Below, one piece after another: positions 9,968 to 19,639 of a stretch of 64,000 bases of DNA. Origin of the DNA: Corythucha ciliata. Lineage: Eukaryota > Arthropoda > Insecta > Hemiptera > Tingidae. The notes beneath the pieces were generated by a model, which was not told the origin of the DNA, made no database searches, and saw only the letters and a list, made by a program, of their open reading frames with translations. The stretch is from assembly GCA_038030265.1 (NCBI GenBank), contig CM075940.1, positions 28,682,940 through 28,746,939 on the forward strand. The letters are read 5' to 3'. How positions within the stretch are numbered: the first letter of the stretch is position 1; the number at the start of each line of letters is the position of its first letter. A program made the position numbers and the translations under genes.

Positions 9968-10385
9968 ATGGAGTCTCTAATTAAAAAACGGAGAACAATC
10001 AAAGGCCGTCTGACAAGATTCAAAACATGTCTCGCTAATTTCAAGGAAGGAGACGATTTAACTAATCTCGAGCGCCTTTTAGACAATATTCAATTTTCCC
10101 TTAACGAATTTAAAGAAATTCAAAACGAGATTGAGCTTATTGAAAGTAACGAAAGTGACGAAGATGAACGCGTAAGTTTCGAAAATGACTATTACGAATT
10201 CACTTCTGTAGGTGAAAATATCATTAAGAGTCAATCCAAAAGCAAATTTAATTCGTCGGTTAATTCACATCGTAGTTCAGCTCACAATTCAGTATCGTGT
10301 CAATCAGTCGTTGGTCAAAAGACTAACGCTGCAACTGTGGAACCGGATACCCAGTATCAGGGAGACTCACTCAAAAACGTTAAAC
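9968..10385 (+). pseudogene. gag: BEL/Pao Gag, N-terminal part, broken by copia insertion
   Basis: Starting at the ATG at 9968 (MESLIKKRRTIKGRLTRFK), the frame encodes the helical N-terminus common to BEL/Pao Gags: a basic stretch, a predicted coiled coil (FSLNEFKEIQNEIELIE) and a Ser/Asn-rich linker. A Met 11 codons upstream is in frame but lacks family support. At 10385 the frame enters the copia LTR, which adds foreign residues to the stop. The interrupted Gag continues at 14716 after the 5-bp target duplication. Confidence 0.8.
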
Positions 10386-10510
10386 TGTTATATTTAGACG
10401 AAGTTTGTTCAATGAAAAAGACAAGTATTTATTCGCGAAGTATAAGGCAAAGCAAAAAGGTTTCATGTGATCTAAAAAATAGTGAGTGGAGTCAAATTTT
10501 AATTCCCACA
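10386..10510 (-). repeat. Copia-1 3' LTR
   Basis: This 125-bp terminal repeat is identical to 14586-14710. On the minus strand it begins TGTGGGAATT directly after the purine tract GTGAGGAGGAG (10511-10521) and ends TATAACA. It is unusually short for a copia LTR. Confidence 0.95.
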
Positions 10511-11047
10511 CTCCTCCTCACGAACGATTTTTGAGAGTCCCAAATTCTGTCTGAACTGTTCGAATTTAACAGTTGGGAGAGATTTCGTGAATATGTCAGC
10601 ATCCATAATTTCGGAGGGTCGATAGTTGACTTCGACTTCTCCTCTCATGACTACGTCTCGAATAAAATGCTTTTTTAAGTCGATATGTTTTGATTTCGAG
10701 ACTATGATTGGGTTCTTTGCGAGACTTTGAGCTGCTTGGTTGTCAGTGAAAATCGTCACCGTCGATATTTGCATGCCCAAATCTATTCCCAGCTGTTTGA
10801 GATGGATTGCTTCTTTGGTGGCTTCTGTGAGTGCCATGAACTCTGCTTCGGCCGTCGAAAGAGCAACGGTTCTTTGTTTTCTTGATTCCCAGCTGACGAC
10901 TGTTCCAGCGAGTTCAAAACAATAACCGGTGTAGGATCTTCGGTCTTGCGGACATGTTGCCCAGTCGGCGTCGGCGAAGCCAGTTAGACTTTTTCCAGTC
11001 TTTCTGAATTTTAACGCAAAATTCTTTGTTCCTTGCAGATACCTCAA
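10499..11047 (-). pseudogene. pol: Copia-1 RNase H
   Basis: The 182-residue frame is a complete copia RNase H: FADADWATC (first Asp), YCFELAGTVVSWESRKQ, LSTAEAEFMAL (Glu), IFTDNQAAQSLAKNP (Asp), KSKHIDLKKHFIRD, and the C-terminal DIFTKSLP. It ends inside the LTR with a stop at 10499. A stop in the same frame at 11066-11068 separates it from the RT connection domain. Confidence 0.9.
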
Positions 11048-11065
11048 AACGCGTTTCGCAGCCTC

Positions 11066-12373
11066 TCAGTGTTCCTTTCGAAAACAGGTATTAAATTGAC
11101 TGAGGTTACTCACCGTATGAGAAATATCAGGTCGAGTTGCCACTGCAAGATACATCAATGAACCAATTAAACTTTGATACGGCATGTTGAATAATTCTTC
11201 TTCATCTTCTGGTTTTTTTAATTTTAGTCTTGGTTCGTTGGAGTAGAAATTGGTTTGCACATAGACATATTGAATTGATTCAACAAATCATCGATGTATT
11301 TCGTTTGAGAAATGGAGATGTGATGTTTTGTTTGTTTAAATTCGATGCCAAGGCAATAACTGAGGTCGCTCAAATCACGGATTACGAATTTTTCTGAAAG
11401 CGATGTTTTCAGTTCTTCAAAATAACTTGGTTTTGTCGCGCCTATAATTAAGTCATCGACATAAACTGCAACAATAACTTTTTCTCCTCCCCCTCGCGAC
11501 AAGACGTAGACGCAAGGGTCAGCGAGAGACGGTTGAAAACCCAAAGTTTGTAGAATTTTGTCCAACTTCAAGAACCATTGCCTTCCGGCTTGCTTCAACC
11601 CGTAGAGAGCTTTCTGTAGGCGGCAGACCTTTTCTTTTTTCAAGTTTTTCATTTTTTTTTTTCAATTTTTCTAGACAGTTGGGCATTTTCATAAAAATTT
11701 CCTCTTCGATGTCACCGTTCAAAAAGGCGGTAGAGAATCAGGTGTTTGAGAGGAGGTTTTCTTCAGCTGCCAGGGCCAGTAACAATCGAATGGAGGAGAG
11801 TTTTGCTACTGGTGCAAACGTTTCATCGTAGTCAACACCGGGTCGTTGAGAAAATCCTCTGGCAACCAGACGTGCCTTTTTCCTTTCGACTTCACCGTTC
11901 GGCTTGAATTTATTCGTTAGTATCATTTTTGAATCAACCACGTTAGTTTCGTCTTTTCTTTCAACTAATTTCCACGTGTCGTTTCTCAGATGTGACCGAA
12001 TTTCGGTTTTTATAGCGTCGTGCCATTCACTTGAATATTGTTTATTTGGCGATTTCACACCTGTTTCTTCTGTCTGAGCGTTCATTAAATAATCGCTCAT
12101 CCAAATAGGAGGTCTTCTTATCCGTTTAGGTTTATTGTTCAGTGTTTCGACAGTTTCTTCTTCTACTCTTATATCATTGTCAGGTGATTCTGATGTGGTG
12201 GAGTCCAACGTTGTAGGTAACATAGCATTTTCTGCGTTGTTTACATTTTCTTCTTCTGGATTTTGAAGTGGTTGTGGAGTTGGAGTTTTACTGTTTAATT
12301 TTGAATGTTTTGATGGAAGGGTGATTTCGATTTCAAAAGCGTCATTTCCGGTGGCGTTGTAGTGCGAGCTATC
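11066..12373 (-). pseudogene. pol: Copia-1 reverse transcriptase, several frame breaks
   Basis: The reverse transcriptase is spread over minus-strand frames 12223-11738, 11722-11519, 11652-11224 and 11260-11066. Hallmarks in order are EWHDAIKTE, KARLVARGFSQ, DYDETFAPVA, the LNGDIEEEIFM block, ALYGLKQAGRQW, the catalytic YVDDLIIG (around 11440-11465), CLGIEF and YQSLIGSLMYLAVATRPDI. One shift coincides with a 10-base T run (11652-11661 on the plus strand), again pointing to homopolymer length. All essential motifs are present. The enzyme would copy element RNA to cDNA within particles. Confidence 0.9.
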
Positions 12374-12803
12374 TTATCCTATTTCTGACTGTTTGTTCAG
12401 TATTTTGACGTCTCTCGACTCTTGCACTTTCTTTCTTGAGGGAACCCAAATTCTGTACGCCTTTGAAAGTTCAGAATATCCAACGAAAATACCTTCGGTG
12501 GTCTTTGATTCAAATTTTCCTCTTCCAGGTGTTTTGTTTAACATTAATGCTTTTGAGCCGAAAACGTGAAGATGCCGAACTGAAGGGGTTTTACCGGTCC
12601 ATCTTGTATACGGTAATTCACCATTTATCGATTTTGATGGAGTTCTGTTCGACAAGTAGTTTGAAGTGAAAATTGCTTCAGCCCAAAAAGTTAATGGAAG
12701 GTTCGAGTCTAACAAAAGACATCGCGCTTTTTCAACTAGAGTTCTATTTTTCCTCTCAGCTACTCCGTTTTGCTGCGGTGTGTAGGTGGTTGCAAGTCTT
12801 CTT
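12374..12803 (-). pseudogene. pol: Copia-1 integrase C-terminal half
   Basis: After the frame change the minus strand encodes the third catalytic residue region (TPQQNGVAERKNRT), then the conserved copia block FWAEAI, YLSNRTPSKSI, HLHVFGSKAL and EGIFVGYS. The frame stops at a TAA (12374-12376) within the linker to RT. The linker continues in the same frame on the far side, so this is a nonsense change. Confidence 0.85.
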
Positions 12804-13770
12804 TTAATGCCGCAGTTTTTTTAAATAGGCGTCAAATTCTTTGTTGCAGTACTCCAATTTTTCATTATCGGTTTGAAGAAACTTGATTTTCTTGCCAGTG
12901 AATCTTTCTGTTTCGCGCTGAAACTCTTTAAAACGACTCATGACTTCATTTTTCTGCTTCAAAAAATAAATTTTGCAATATCGGGAGTAATCGTCAATAA
13001 AAGTAACGAAATATTTTGAATTTCCGTTTGACGGGTTACGAACCGGACCAAACACATCGGAATGTACGATTTCAAGGAGTTCCGATGTTCTCGGGCTGTC
13101 TCGCTTTGGAAATGGGTTTCGAGTCATTTTTGCTTGAATGCAAGTTTCACATTCTTGCAATTTTTCTTTCGGATTGAAGCTTAATCCGATCAACAGTTGA
13201 TTTCGTAAGGCGAGTTTTAACGAATTTTCATTGACGTGGCCAAGCTTTGAATGCCACTCGACGATAGTGCTCTTTTCTTTGGATGAACATAATTTTGAGT
13301 CGTGGAGAGTTTTTTCCGATATATTTTCAACGAAGTAAAGTCCATTTGATTTCTTTGCCAGGAGATTTATGTTTTTGTTTCTATCCATTACAGTCGCTCT
13401 ATCCTTTTTGAATAGTACAGTGAACCCTTTTTCAGTAATTTTGCTCACCGATAGAAGATTTGTGGACAGATTTGGAATGAATAAAGTGTTCGGCAGATCA
13501 ATTGTGTGATTCTTTTCGACTTTGATTTGTGCTAGACCTTTTCCACTTATGGGCTGAATGTGATTTTCTGATGCCAATTTCAAAACACTTCCTTCTTTGT
13601 TTGGTTCGATTTCAGTGAAAAGTGATTTCTTCGCACACATATGCGACGTTGAACCGCTATCAAGACACCAAAGATTTTTTGTAGTGTCGAGTTCGTTGAT
13701 TGAAAGACAGTGTTCTTTTACATCGGCTATATAGGTCGAATGCGTGTCAGTTTGATTACGTTTGACGTTG
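12804..13770 (-). pseudogene. pol: Copia-1 protease and integrase N-terminal half
   Basis: The protease active site CLDSGSTSHMC is read around 13690-13620, just ahead of the first Met of the open frame. The integrase follows: GAG_pre-integrase zinc region (WHSKLGHVNENSL, CETCIQAK), then the catalytic core with HSDVFGP and DDYSRY and the second Asp in QTDNE. The frame ends at 12804, directly after an A7 run (12818-12824) in KK. The core resumes in another frame beyond that run, so a one-base homopolymer difference explains the break. Confidence 0.85.
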
Positions 13771-13773
13771 CAA

Positions 13774-14508
13774 TCACATGCAGATGTGATTCAGATGCAG
13801 ATGTGAGAAATGATGCATGTTACAGATGTGACACTTGAAACGAAAACTTGTCTCCTTTTTGTCATTTTTCTTTTCGAAATTCTTGTGATTTTGGAAAAAG
13901 TTTTTATTTCTTCCGAAGAACGCGCCTTCATCACTTCCAGAAGCGTTGCTTTTTTTGGATTCGCTAGCTTCGATTATTTTAATTTTGAGATCTTCAGGTG
14001 ATGGCAGTGCATCTCGACTTTCGATTGCTGTTCTGAAATTTTCGAATGACGACGGTAGACTGTATAACATCATGATACTCAGTAGATCATTGTTAATTTT
14101 TATATCCATGTCCGAGAGTTTATCCACGGTGTCGAAAAAATTGTTTAAATAGATTCGAACGTCGTCATTTTCGCTCATCTTGTACAGAAGTAACTGTTTC
14201 AGCAGTGTTGCTTTTCGAGCAGGACCTTTACTTTGGAAGTTGTTTTCGAGTGTTTTCCATACTTCATTGGACGTAGAACAAGTTTTTACTTGTTTGAGTT
14301 CGGAAGGAGCTATCATAAGCATGAGCTCCGATCGAGCATTCAAGTCGTATTCATCCCATCTTTCTCTTTCTGAAGGTTCGTCAGGTTTTTGAATTTTTCC
14401 TGAGACGTAACCCCAAAGATCAACCCTGATAAGGACAGCTTGAGCTTGGATCCTCCATGTATCATAGTTGTCTTTCTTCAAAGTTCCAATGCGATGGTTT
14501 GAGCTCAT
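13774..14508 (-). pseudogene. gag: Copia-1 Gag
   Basis: The 244-residue frame starts MSSNHRIGTLKKDNYDTW, the usual copia Gag opening (L.. .NY..W). It continues with the UBN2-type capsid (ELMLMI, EVWKTLENNFQ, LKQLLLYKM, YSLPSSFENF). The zinc knuckle should follow at CHIC, but a short local duplication of a GATGCAGATGTGA-like unit (around 13780-13805) disrupts it, inserts His/Leu-rich residues and leads to a stop. The protease lies in a different frame beyond. The break falls exactly in the RNA-binding motif, so this copy would not encode a normal nucleocapsid. Confidence 0.85.
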
Positions 14509-14585
14509 TTTTTACGTTCAGGTCTGTCAATGTTCGTGGAATATTTATCGCAACAGACTCTTGCGTTAATCTGGGCTACATAACC

Positions 14586-14710
14586 TGTTATATTTAGACG
14601 AAGTTTGTTCAATGAAAAAGACAAGTATTTATTCGCGAAGTATAAGGCAAAGCAAAAAGGTTTCATGTGATCTAAAAAATAGTGAGTGGAGTCAAATTTT
14701 AATTCCCACA
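14586..14710 (-). repeat. Copia-1 5' LTR
   Basis: This is the second of two identical 125-bp repeats. It is followed on the minus strand by GGTTATGTAGCCCAG (14571-14585), which resembles the initiator-tRNA-type primer site of copia elements. Gag starts at 14508. Confidence 0.95.
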
Positions 14711-14840
14711 TAAACTCCTCACTTTCAATGGTTCATTCGACGATTGGTTCTCATTTTCCGAGTCGTTCATTTCGTTGTTACATTCAAATATCCAGTTGAA
14801 TGAAATTCAAAAATTTCATTACCTTCGGTCATGCTTAAAT
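14711..14840 (+). pseudogene. gag: BEL/Pao Gag, continuation after the copia insertion
   Basis: Immediately after the second copy of the TAAAC target duplication the Gag frame resumes with FNGSFDDWFSFSESF, then HSNIQLNEIQKFHYLRSCL. This is the strongly conserved BEL/Pao capsid block. The homology stops around 14835 and picks up again near 15841, so a second insertion lies between. Confidence 0.85.
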
Positions 14841-15840
14841 TTTTTGTCAAGTTCAACTCGTATTTTCAAATTTCTTGAAGAAGTTCAACAGTATTCACTT
14901 GCCGAGCGAATAGCAGCCGAGATCTTGCTCTACCGCGGGACCCTGGTGAGCTGACCGACGAAGATGTCATTGATGGTGTTCTTGATACGACAGGAAAGTC
15001 GAAAGTCGTCGACGTTGTGGGATTGCTGGAAGTTATAAGATCGGAAGATGACGCTGAAAGCCAAGAACTCCCCGGCGGTAGCCAGAGGAAGAGGAAGGCA
15101 TCGATCGAAAAGAAGAGAGGAAAAAATCTGCTCAGTGCAATCGGAATCGTGTCATCTATTCTGCAGCTTTGCTGATCAAGACGCGCTGCTGCGCTACTAA
15201 ACCCAGAATTTTGTAAATGGGGAATGGTCAACAAATTAATATGTATGGATGATCGTCAGGTGCTTCAGGTGACACGGAATAATCAACTGATTGTCACCAA
15301 ACATACATCCGGCTTGGAAATTAGCTATGAGATCATTGTTGGAACGATGGATTTTCTGTCAGTTCCAGCTCTTCTATTACGGTTGTGTCAACGGTGTGAA
15401 CGGTCAACGGTGTGTACGGTGGTGTCAACCACAAAATTCAAGAAGCCATTTCATATAGACAGTGTTAGGGCGACCGCCTAAGTCATATTACTACGAAATG
15501 GGGTCAACAAACGAGATGTCAAGGAGATGATTGTTCCAAAAAACCCTTACTTTATGTTCAAAATGGAATTTTACTCTATCCATTGACTGTTTCCCCCAAT
15601 TTTACTGCCTTTGAGTGGCTCTGGTAAAAATTAATCAAGTTTCCATACCATTTTTTTGAATATTCCATAGGCCTTTAGGGAGACCAATCGAAACTACATA
15701 AGCGCCCAGCGTCCTATAGATAGGACAGGTCATTACGTGTGCAGGGGAGGGGGTTCAGATTCGAAAAAATATTTTTTAATAACAATAGGGCAATAGGAAA
15801 CAGAATATACAGAAATAATTGAGATAAATCTAGTATAGAA
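14836..15840. other. Unidentified ~1-kb segment inside BEL/Pao gag
   Basis: This stretch separates two adjacent blocks of the BEL/Pao capsid. It contains a plus-strand stretch of about 80 codons (14925-15172) reading an acidic then Lys/Arg-rich peptide (around GLLEVIRSEDDAES and RKRKASIEKKRGK), and an 85-codon frame at 15224-15481 (MVNKLICMDDRQVLQ). I recognise neither. The first resembles the charged region of a DNA-binding or hinge segment, but that is only an impression. No clear terminal repeats or target duplication were found. Confidence 0.5.
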
Positions 15841-16680
15841 GAAGCATCCGAAATCATTCAATCGCTAGAAATGACAACTTTCAATTATGCAGTCGCTTGG
15901 AATCTTTTATACGCGATCGTTATCGTAACGAGTCATTTATCGTCCAAAAACAGGTCAAAGCGCTTCTTGAATTGGACGAAATTGAAATAGAGTCGTCCCA
16001 AGCCTTGACAGTCTTACTGAATGACTTCCAAAAACACCCGAGATCATTAAAAGTCCTCAAACAACCCACTGATTTTTGGGATAGTCTCCTAGTCTATCTA
16101 GTCACATCAAAATTTGATTCAATCACACTTCAAGAGTGGAAATCAAGAATCCCTTTCGATTTATTACCCACTGTAAAGGTCCTTACCAATTTCATCCAAC
16201 AGAGGATTCAAATCCTTGATGGTCTTAGTTCTTCGTCGTTACTACGTCCTTCATCGTCGTCATCAGTAAAACCACTTCATTCCCATTTTCGAAACAAATT
16301 CAAGAATCAAAGTAGTTTCGTGTCGTCGTCGTCGTCGTCTAGTAGTTGTACTTGTTGCGGAGGTTCTCATCCGATTTAAAAATGTCAGGGTTTTCTCAAA
16401 CTACCTATTTCGGTTAGAATTCAAAAAGTCAAAGCAATGAATCTTTGTTTTTCGTGTCTTAAATCAGGACATTCACTCAAAAGTTGTCGCGGAGGTACGT
16501 GCAAAAATTGCAGCATTCCTCACAATACATTGTTGTGCTTGAAATTCACAAGCGGAGTTCAGCATCACTCGACAGGGAGTAGTACTTCCGAAATCCTCCC
16601 TAAGAAGAATCTGTCTTTGCCCTTAATCAATCTTGTTCATCAAACATTCAGTCGTACTCATTGCTATCTACTGCATTATT
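15841..16680 (+). pseudogene. gag: BEL/Pao Gag C-terminus with zinc knuckles
   Basis: EASEIIQSLEMTTFNYAVAW resumes the capsid, and a one-base shift near 15905 moves it into the next frame (YRNESFIVQKQVKALLEL). A Ser-rich linker encoded by TCG/TCA repeats (16225-16350) precedes the zinc region: CTCCGGSH, then a TAA at 16377-16379 where the family usually has an aromatic residue, then KC, then CFSCLKSGHSLKSC and CKNCSIPHNTLLC. The downstream zinc knuckles stay in the same frame as the stop, so the stop is a point change. Another frame change leads to the protease. Confidence 0.85.
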
Positions 16681-16975
16681 AGGTGTTACCGGTTCGAACG
16701 GCTTCACATTGGTTGCTGGAGTACTTTTAGACTGTGGTTCCCAATCGAATTTCATGTTGCAATCTTTGGCTGAGCGGTTAAATTTAAAAAAAACCGGCAA
16801 GGCCTCGCTGTCAGTCAAAGGGATAAATGCGTCGGTCACTCAAGTTCATGGTGTCGCAAACGCAACTATTAAGTCACGTTGCTCAGATTTCGAACAAAAT
16901 ATTTTATTTTTCGTACTGTCCAAAATCACAAGTCCATATCCAAATATCAAGATAGATCCTAATTTTTTGCACGAG
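16640..16975 (+). pseudogene. pol: BEL/Pao protease, truncated
   Basis: STALLGVTGSNGFTLVAGVLLDCGSQSNFM carries the BEL/Pao-type aspartic protease motif D-C-G-S-Q in place of DTGA. It is followed by LAERLNL and the beta-strand region to KIDPNFL. Homology ends at about 16972, where a (GAGACC)n-like repeat begins; the rest of pol is absent. A plus-strand orientation and position right after the zinc knuckles fit the BEL/Pao order. Confidence 0.8.
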
Positions 16976-17085
16976 ACCGAGACGAGACTTGAGTGGTCTC
17001 GGTCTCGGTCTCGCTCATGAGGGGTTGGTCTCGGTCTCGATCATGAAAAGTCGGTCTCGGTCTCGTCTCGAAAAGTTTGAGGCGC
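16973..17085. repeat. GGTCTC-rich repeat with inverted copies
   Basis: GAGACCGAGACGAGACTT is followed by repeated GGTCTCGGTCTCG and variants, partly in opposite orientation, separated by CATGAGG and CATGAAAAG spacers. It marks the point where the BEL/Pao homology is cut. It could be the tip of another transposon or a simple expansion. Confidence 0.6.
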
Positions 17086-17729
17086 GAATTCAAAGTATGT
17101 CTGATATTAGTAACGAGTGATCCTATTCTCGCCTCAATGATCACAGACGACGACGATGGATGAATTTATACTTTGCTTTCCTTCCTTGGTGGCTCGTGGC
17201 ACGAAGGGAGATAAGTGATGCACTACTGATTTAATGACCAAAGAGCTTTGTAATTGCCCCAAAATAGAATCGTGCCTTTAAAACAATCGTCACACTGAGA
17301 ACGTGAAAGGGAAACAGTTGGGAATTCTACGAGATCAACTCAAAATCTCGCACATGCCAACTCATTTAGTTAAAGCGAGAGACTTCCCTTCCCAGACACG
17401 ACGAGGCAGAGGTGCACAATCCCCCCCTCATACATCAGACCCTCCTTCTAATGCTTCAACTGGTAATGTTAGTTAAAAAAAAAAAAAAAAAAAAAAAAGC
17501 GGTGTCGAGTTTGATGATAGCGGCCGAGGGAAGTTTCAAACGCAAAATTAGAGTTTCATTGCACCAAGCGGCCTGGCCGCGGCAGCCAGTTGGCTGCTGC
17601 GCAGTTGGGCTTGTTCTAGTGGCTGCCCCAGCCTGGAAATATTTGCTGCCTAGTGCGCGGGCACCCATAGGTTGCAATGTATTTCACCGGTCCCCCGGGA
17701 ACCCTAACCCTTTTTTTTTATCACGATAA
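17086..17729. other. Unassigned stretch with a poly(A) tract
   Basis: A run of about 23 A at 17476-17498 follows GTTAGTT. This is compatible with the 3' end of a retroposed transcript reading rightward, but no source gene is recognised. A GC-rich block at 17560-17660 (GCGGCCTGGCCGCGGC palindrome) follows. No coding frame longer than about 105 codons is convincing. Confidence 0.4.
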
Positions 17730-18540
17730 GTAGGCATAAAGGAGCTTTTAACGAACGAGACACGATGTTTGTGACACGAAATGAAGTCCAGTGCCATCAT
17801 TGGTACAGTTTGTAGTGCGATTACACGCCTCAGGATCGTACGCTTTTTTGTTTTACCTTCGATCGTACAAACCCTTTTAAAGCCAATTAGGTTCATAATT
17901 ATTTAATTTAACGGTTCCGTAAAGTTTCCCATTTGCCACACAACTTCATTTCAGAGAAATAACAAAGAAGAAACAAAAGAAGCGCGTAAGATGAAAGCGG
18001 GCTTCCCTGCCTCAATTCTTCTACCAACTCACCAACACAATGAACTGACTTTGACCTTTTTGGGATATAATTTCCACGGCTCCACTCACCCTTCACCCAT
18101 CGTTCATCGTGCTTAAAGGCCTACTTTACACACGCCGTGCGGTAAAGAGTGAACTCTTTACCGCGCGGCGTGTGTAAAGTAGGTCTCTACGCTCGATGAA
18201 TATCTGCTTAAACACTTCTTTAAGGATAATCTTAGGAATAGTAGATTATACGCCTAGGCAAGAAAGCGAATTTTTTGAGGCCGAGAGAAAAAATTGGACC
18301 CCTCCAACTCGAGACCCCAAAATCACTTTTTTGACGCGGTGTGTACAGTATTTTTTTATTAAAACATGGGCTGATTTTTTGGGTCACGGCGATAAAGTGA
18401 ATGTTTTATCCCCTAGGCTGTAAAATAATCAGCTGTTTAAAAAAAATAGTATCTTACATATAACCAGACACGCAAGTGTCATTTTACTTGCGAGTACTTT
18501 GTTTGGCTGGCGAGGCAAAGCCGAGTCGGCTGAATGAGTA
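17730..18540 (+). repeat. Dispersed repeat family, copy 1
   Basis: The sequence starting GTAGGCATAAAGGAGC matches 23749-24165 (GTAGGCGTAAAGGAGC) at intervals: ACGAACGAG, CGATCGTAC, GAAACAAAAG.AGCGCGT, and after a gap TAGTAT.TTACATA and GCGAGTACTTTGTTTGGC. Between the two parts copy 1 holds extra DNA (about 18090-18440), including the palindrome at 18120-18183. The family contains no long reading frame. Confidence 0.75.
18120..18183. repeat. 64-bp near-perfect palindrome
   Basis: Two 31-base arms (18120-18150 and 18153-18183) are reverse complements with a single mismatch and only GA between them. The arms start CCTACTTTACACACGCC. It would form a strong hairpin. It is absent from the related copy at 23749-24165, so it was acquired separately. 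Confidence 0.95.
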
Positions 18541-18827
18541 TGAGCAAGTGAATTTAGTTACGCACGATATTTTTCGCGCTACAAGTGAAATAATAGTATA
18601 TTTCACTACAAGTGAGGTAAGTGATGTTTTACCTGCGAGTTGTGTTTGGCTCACGAGGCGGGGCCGAGTGAGCTAAAAACAACGAGCAGAGTGAAAGCTT
18701 CACCCTCACGAGTTGTGGATATTATTTTTCGCACGACCAACAGGTGTAATTGTCTTTCCTGCAAGTGTTCGAAGGCAAGGCTACGCTAATTGAATAAATA
18801 ACTTTTTTTCACTTTCCTTCACTAGTG

Positions 18828-19254
18828 AGTGAAGCCAGGGCCGAAACTAGGGATTTTCTGAGGGGACAAGTTATATTTTGCCGCCTATACCCCCCCTCCT
18901 CACCAAAGAGTCCCCAAATCCTGCAATAGTCACCTTCAATCACTTTGGAATCGGTGGTAGGGTTAATACAAGTTAGGTGTAACCCTTCCTTAGGATCTTG
19001 GTCTCTAAATAGTTTTCTTTTGACGCGTTCGTTTTAGACAGAAATGTACTTTTATACGGGAGACAAAAAGTCAGGAAAGTTTTGCATTTTTTATCGAAGT
19101 TTATTGTGCGAGCTTTTTTTGACGCAAATACTTTTATAATATCGTCGTAGTTGATACGTGAGGCTCTTTGGTTTTCTAAAATGCCGCCCCCCAAAGTTGC
19201 CGCCGGGGGCACGTGCCTCCTTTGCCCCTCCCTTGTTTCGGCCCCGAGTGAAGC
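18828..19254. mobile_element. hAT-type MITE, 411 bp, with 8-bp target duplication
   Basis: The element is 18836-19246. AGTGAAGC flanks it on both sides (18828-18835 and 19247-19254). The ends are CAGGGCCGAAACTAGGG and, inverted, CGGGGCCGAAACAAGGG. An 8-bp duplication with CAGGGCCG-type ends is the hAT hallmark. There is no transposase, so it must have been moved in trans. It sits inside a TTCACTAGTGAGTGAA repeat that recurs intact at 19318. Confidence 0.9.
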
Positions 19255-19639
19255 TTCCTGTTTCCTTCGCTTGCGAGGGAAAGTGTGAAATTATTTGCAT
19301 TCTACCTTACTTTCCTTCACTAGTGAGTGAAAAAGAATACTTTTTTCACCTAGCCCATCTCTTCAAGCAAAAATCAACTTCCCTGTTGAGGTACCTGGAA
19401 GGAGAAGTATCACTTCCCTTCCTGATCGTGCGAAAACCATAATGTATAATTCGTGAAAGAAGACGAAATGTGCGTGTTTCCTATGATAATTTTACAAAAA
19501 GTACATTTTTTCCATTATTTTATGTCATTTTGTGCGTTGGGGGGAGGGGATATGTCCACCCCTTGGATCCACCACAGCCCGGAGGCAGACAACACAATAG
19601 CCGTCTCGGCGTGAAACAAGGTCATTTGCCTTGTTGCCT

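Larger units (their letters stand above)
10386..14710 (-). mobile_element. Ty1/copia element Copia-1 inserted in BEL/Pao gag
   Basis: Identical 125-bp LTRs bound the element (10386-10510 and 14586-14710; TGTTATATTT...AATTCCCACA on the plus strand). The direct repeat TAAAC flanks it at 10381-10385 and 14711-14715. Minus-strand coding order is Gag, protease, integrase, RT, RNase H, the copia order. Total length is 4,325 bp. LTR identity points to recent insertion, yet the coding region has several frame breaks, at least two of them in homopolymer runs. Confidence 0.95.
9530..16975 (+). mobile_element. BEL/Pao element, 5' half, twice interrupted
   Basis: On the plus strand: leader repeats at 9530-9850, gag start at 9968, a copia insertion at 10386-14710, gag resuming at 14716, a ~1-kb foreign segment at about 14836-15840, gag C-terminus and zinc knuckles at 15841-16680, protease from about 16660. 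Homology stops near 16975 at a GGTCTC repeat, so RT, RNase H and integrase are missing. The Gag block around 14730-14830 (GSFDDWFSF, HSN, QKFHYLRS) and the zinc-finger order identify BEL/Pao rather than Ty3. Confidence 0.85.

Noticed and set aside
19540..19580. GGGGAGGGGATATGTCCACCCCTTGGATCCACCACAG as a transposon end
   Set aside because: Looks like a hAT-type terminus, but no inverted partner or duplication was found nearby.
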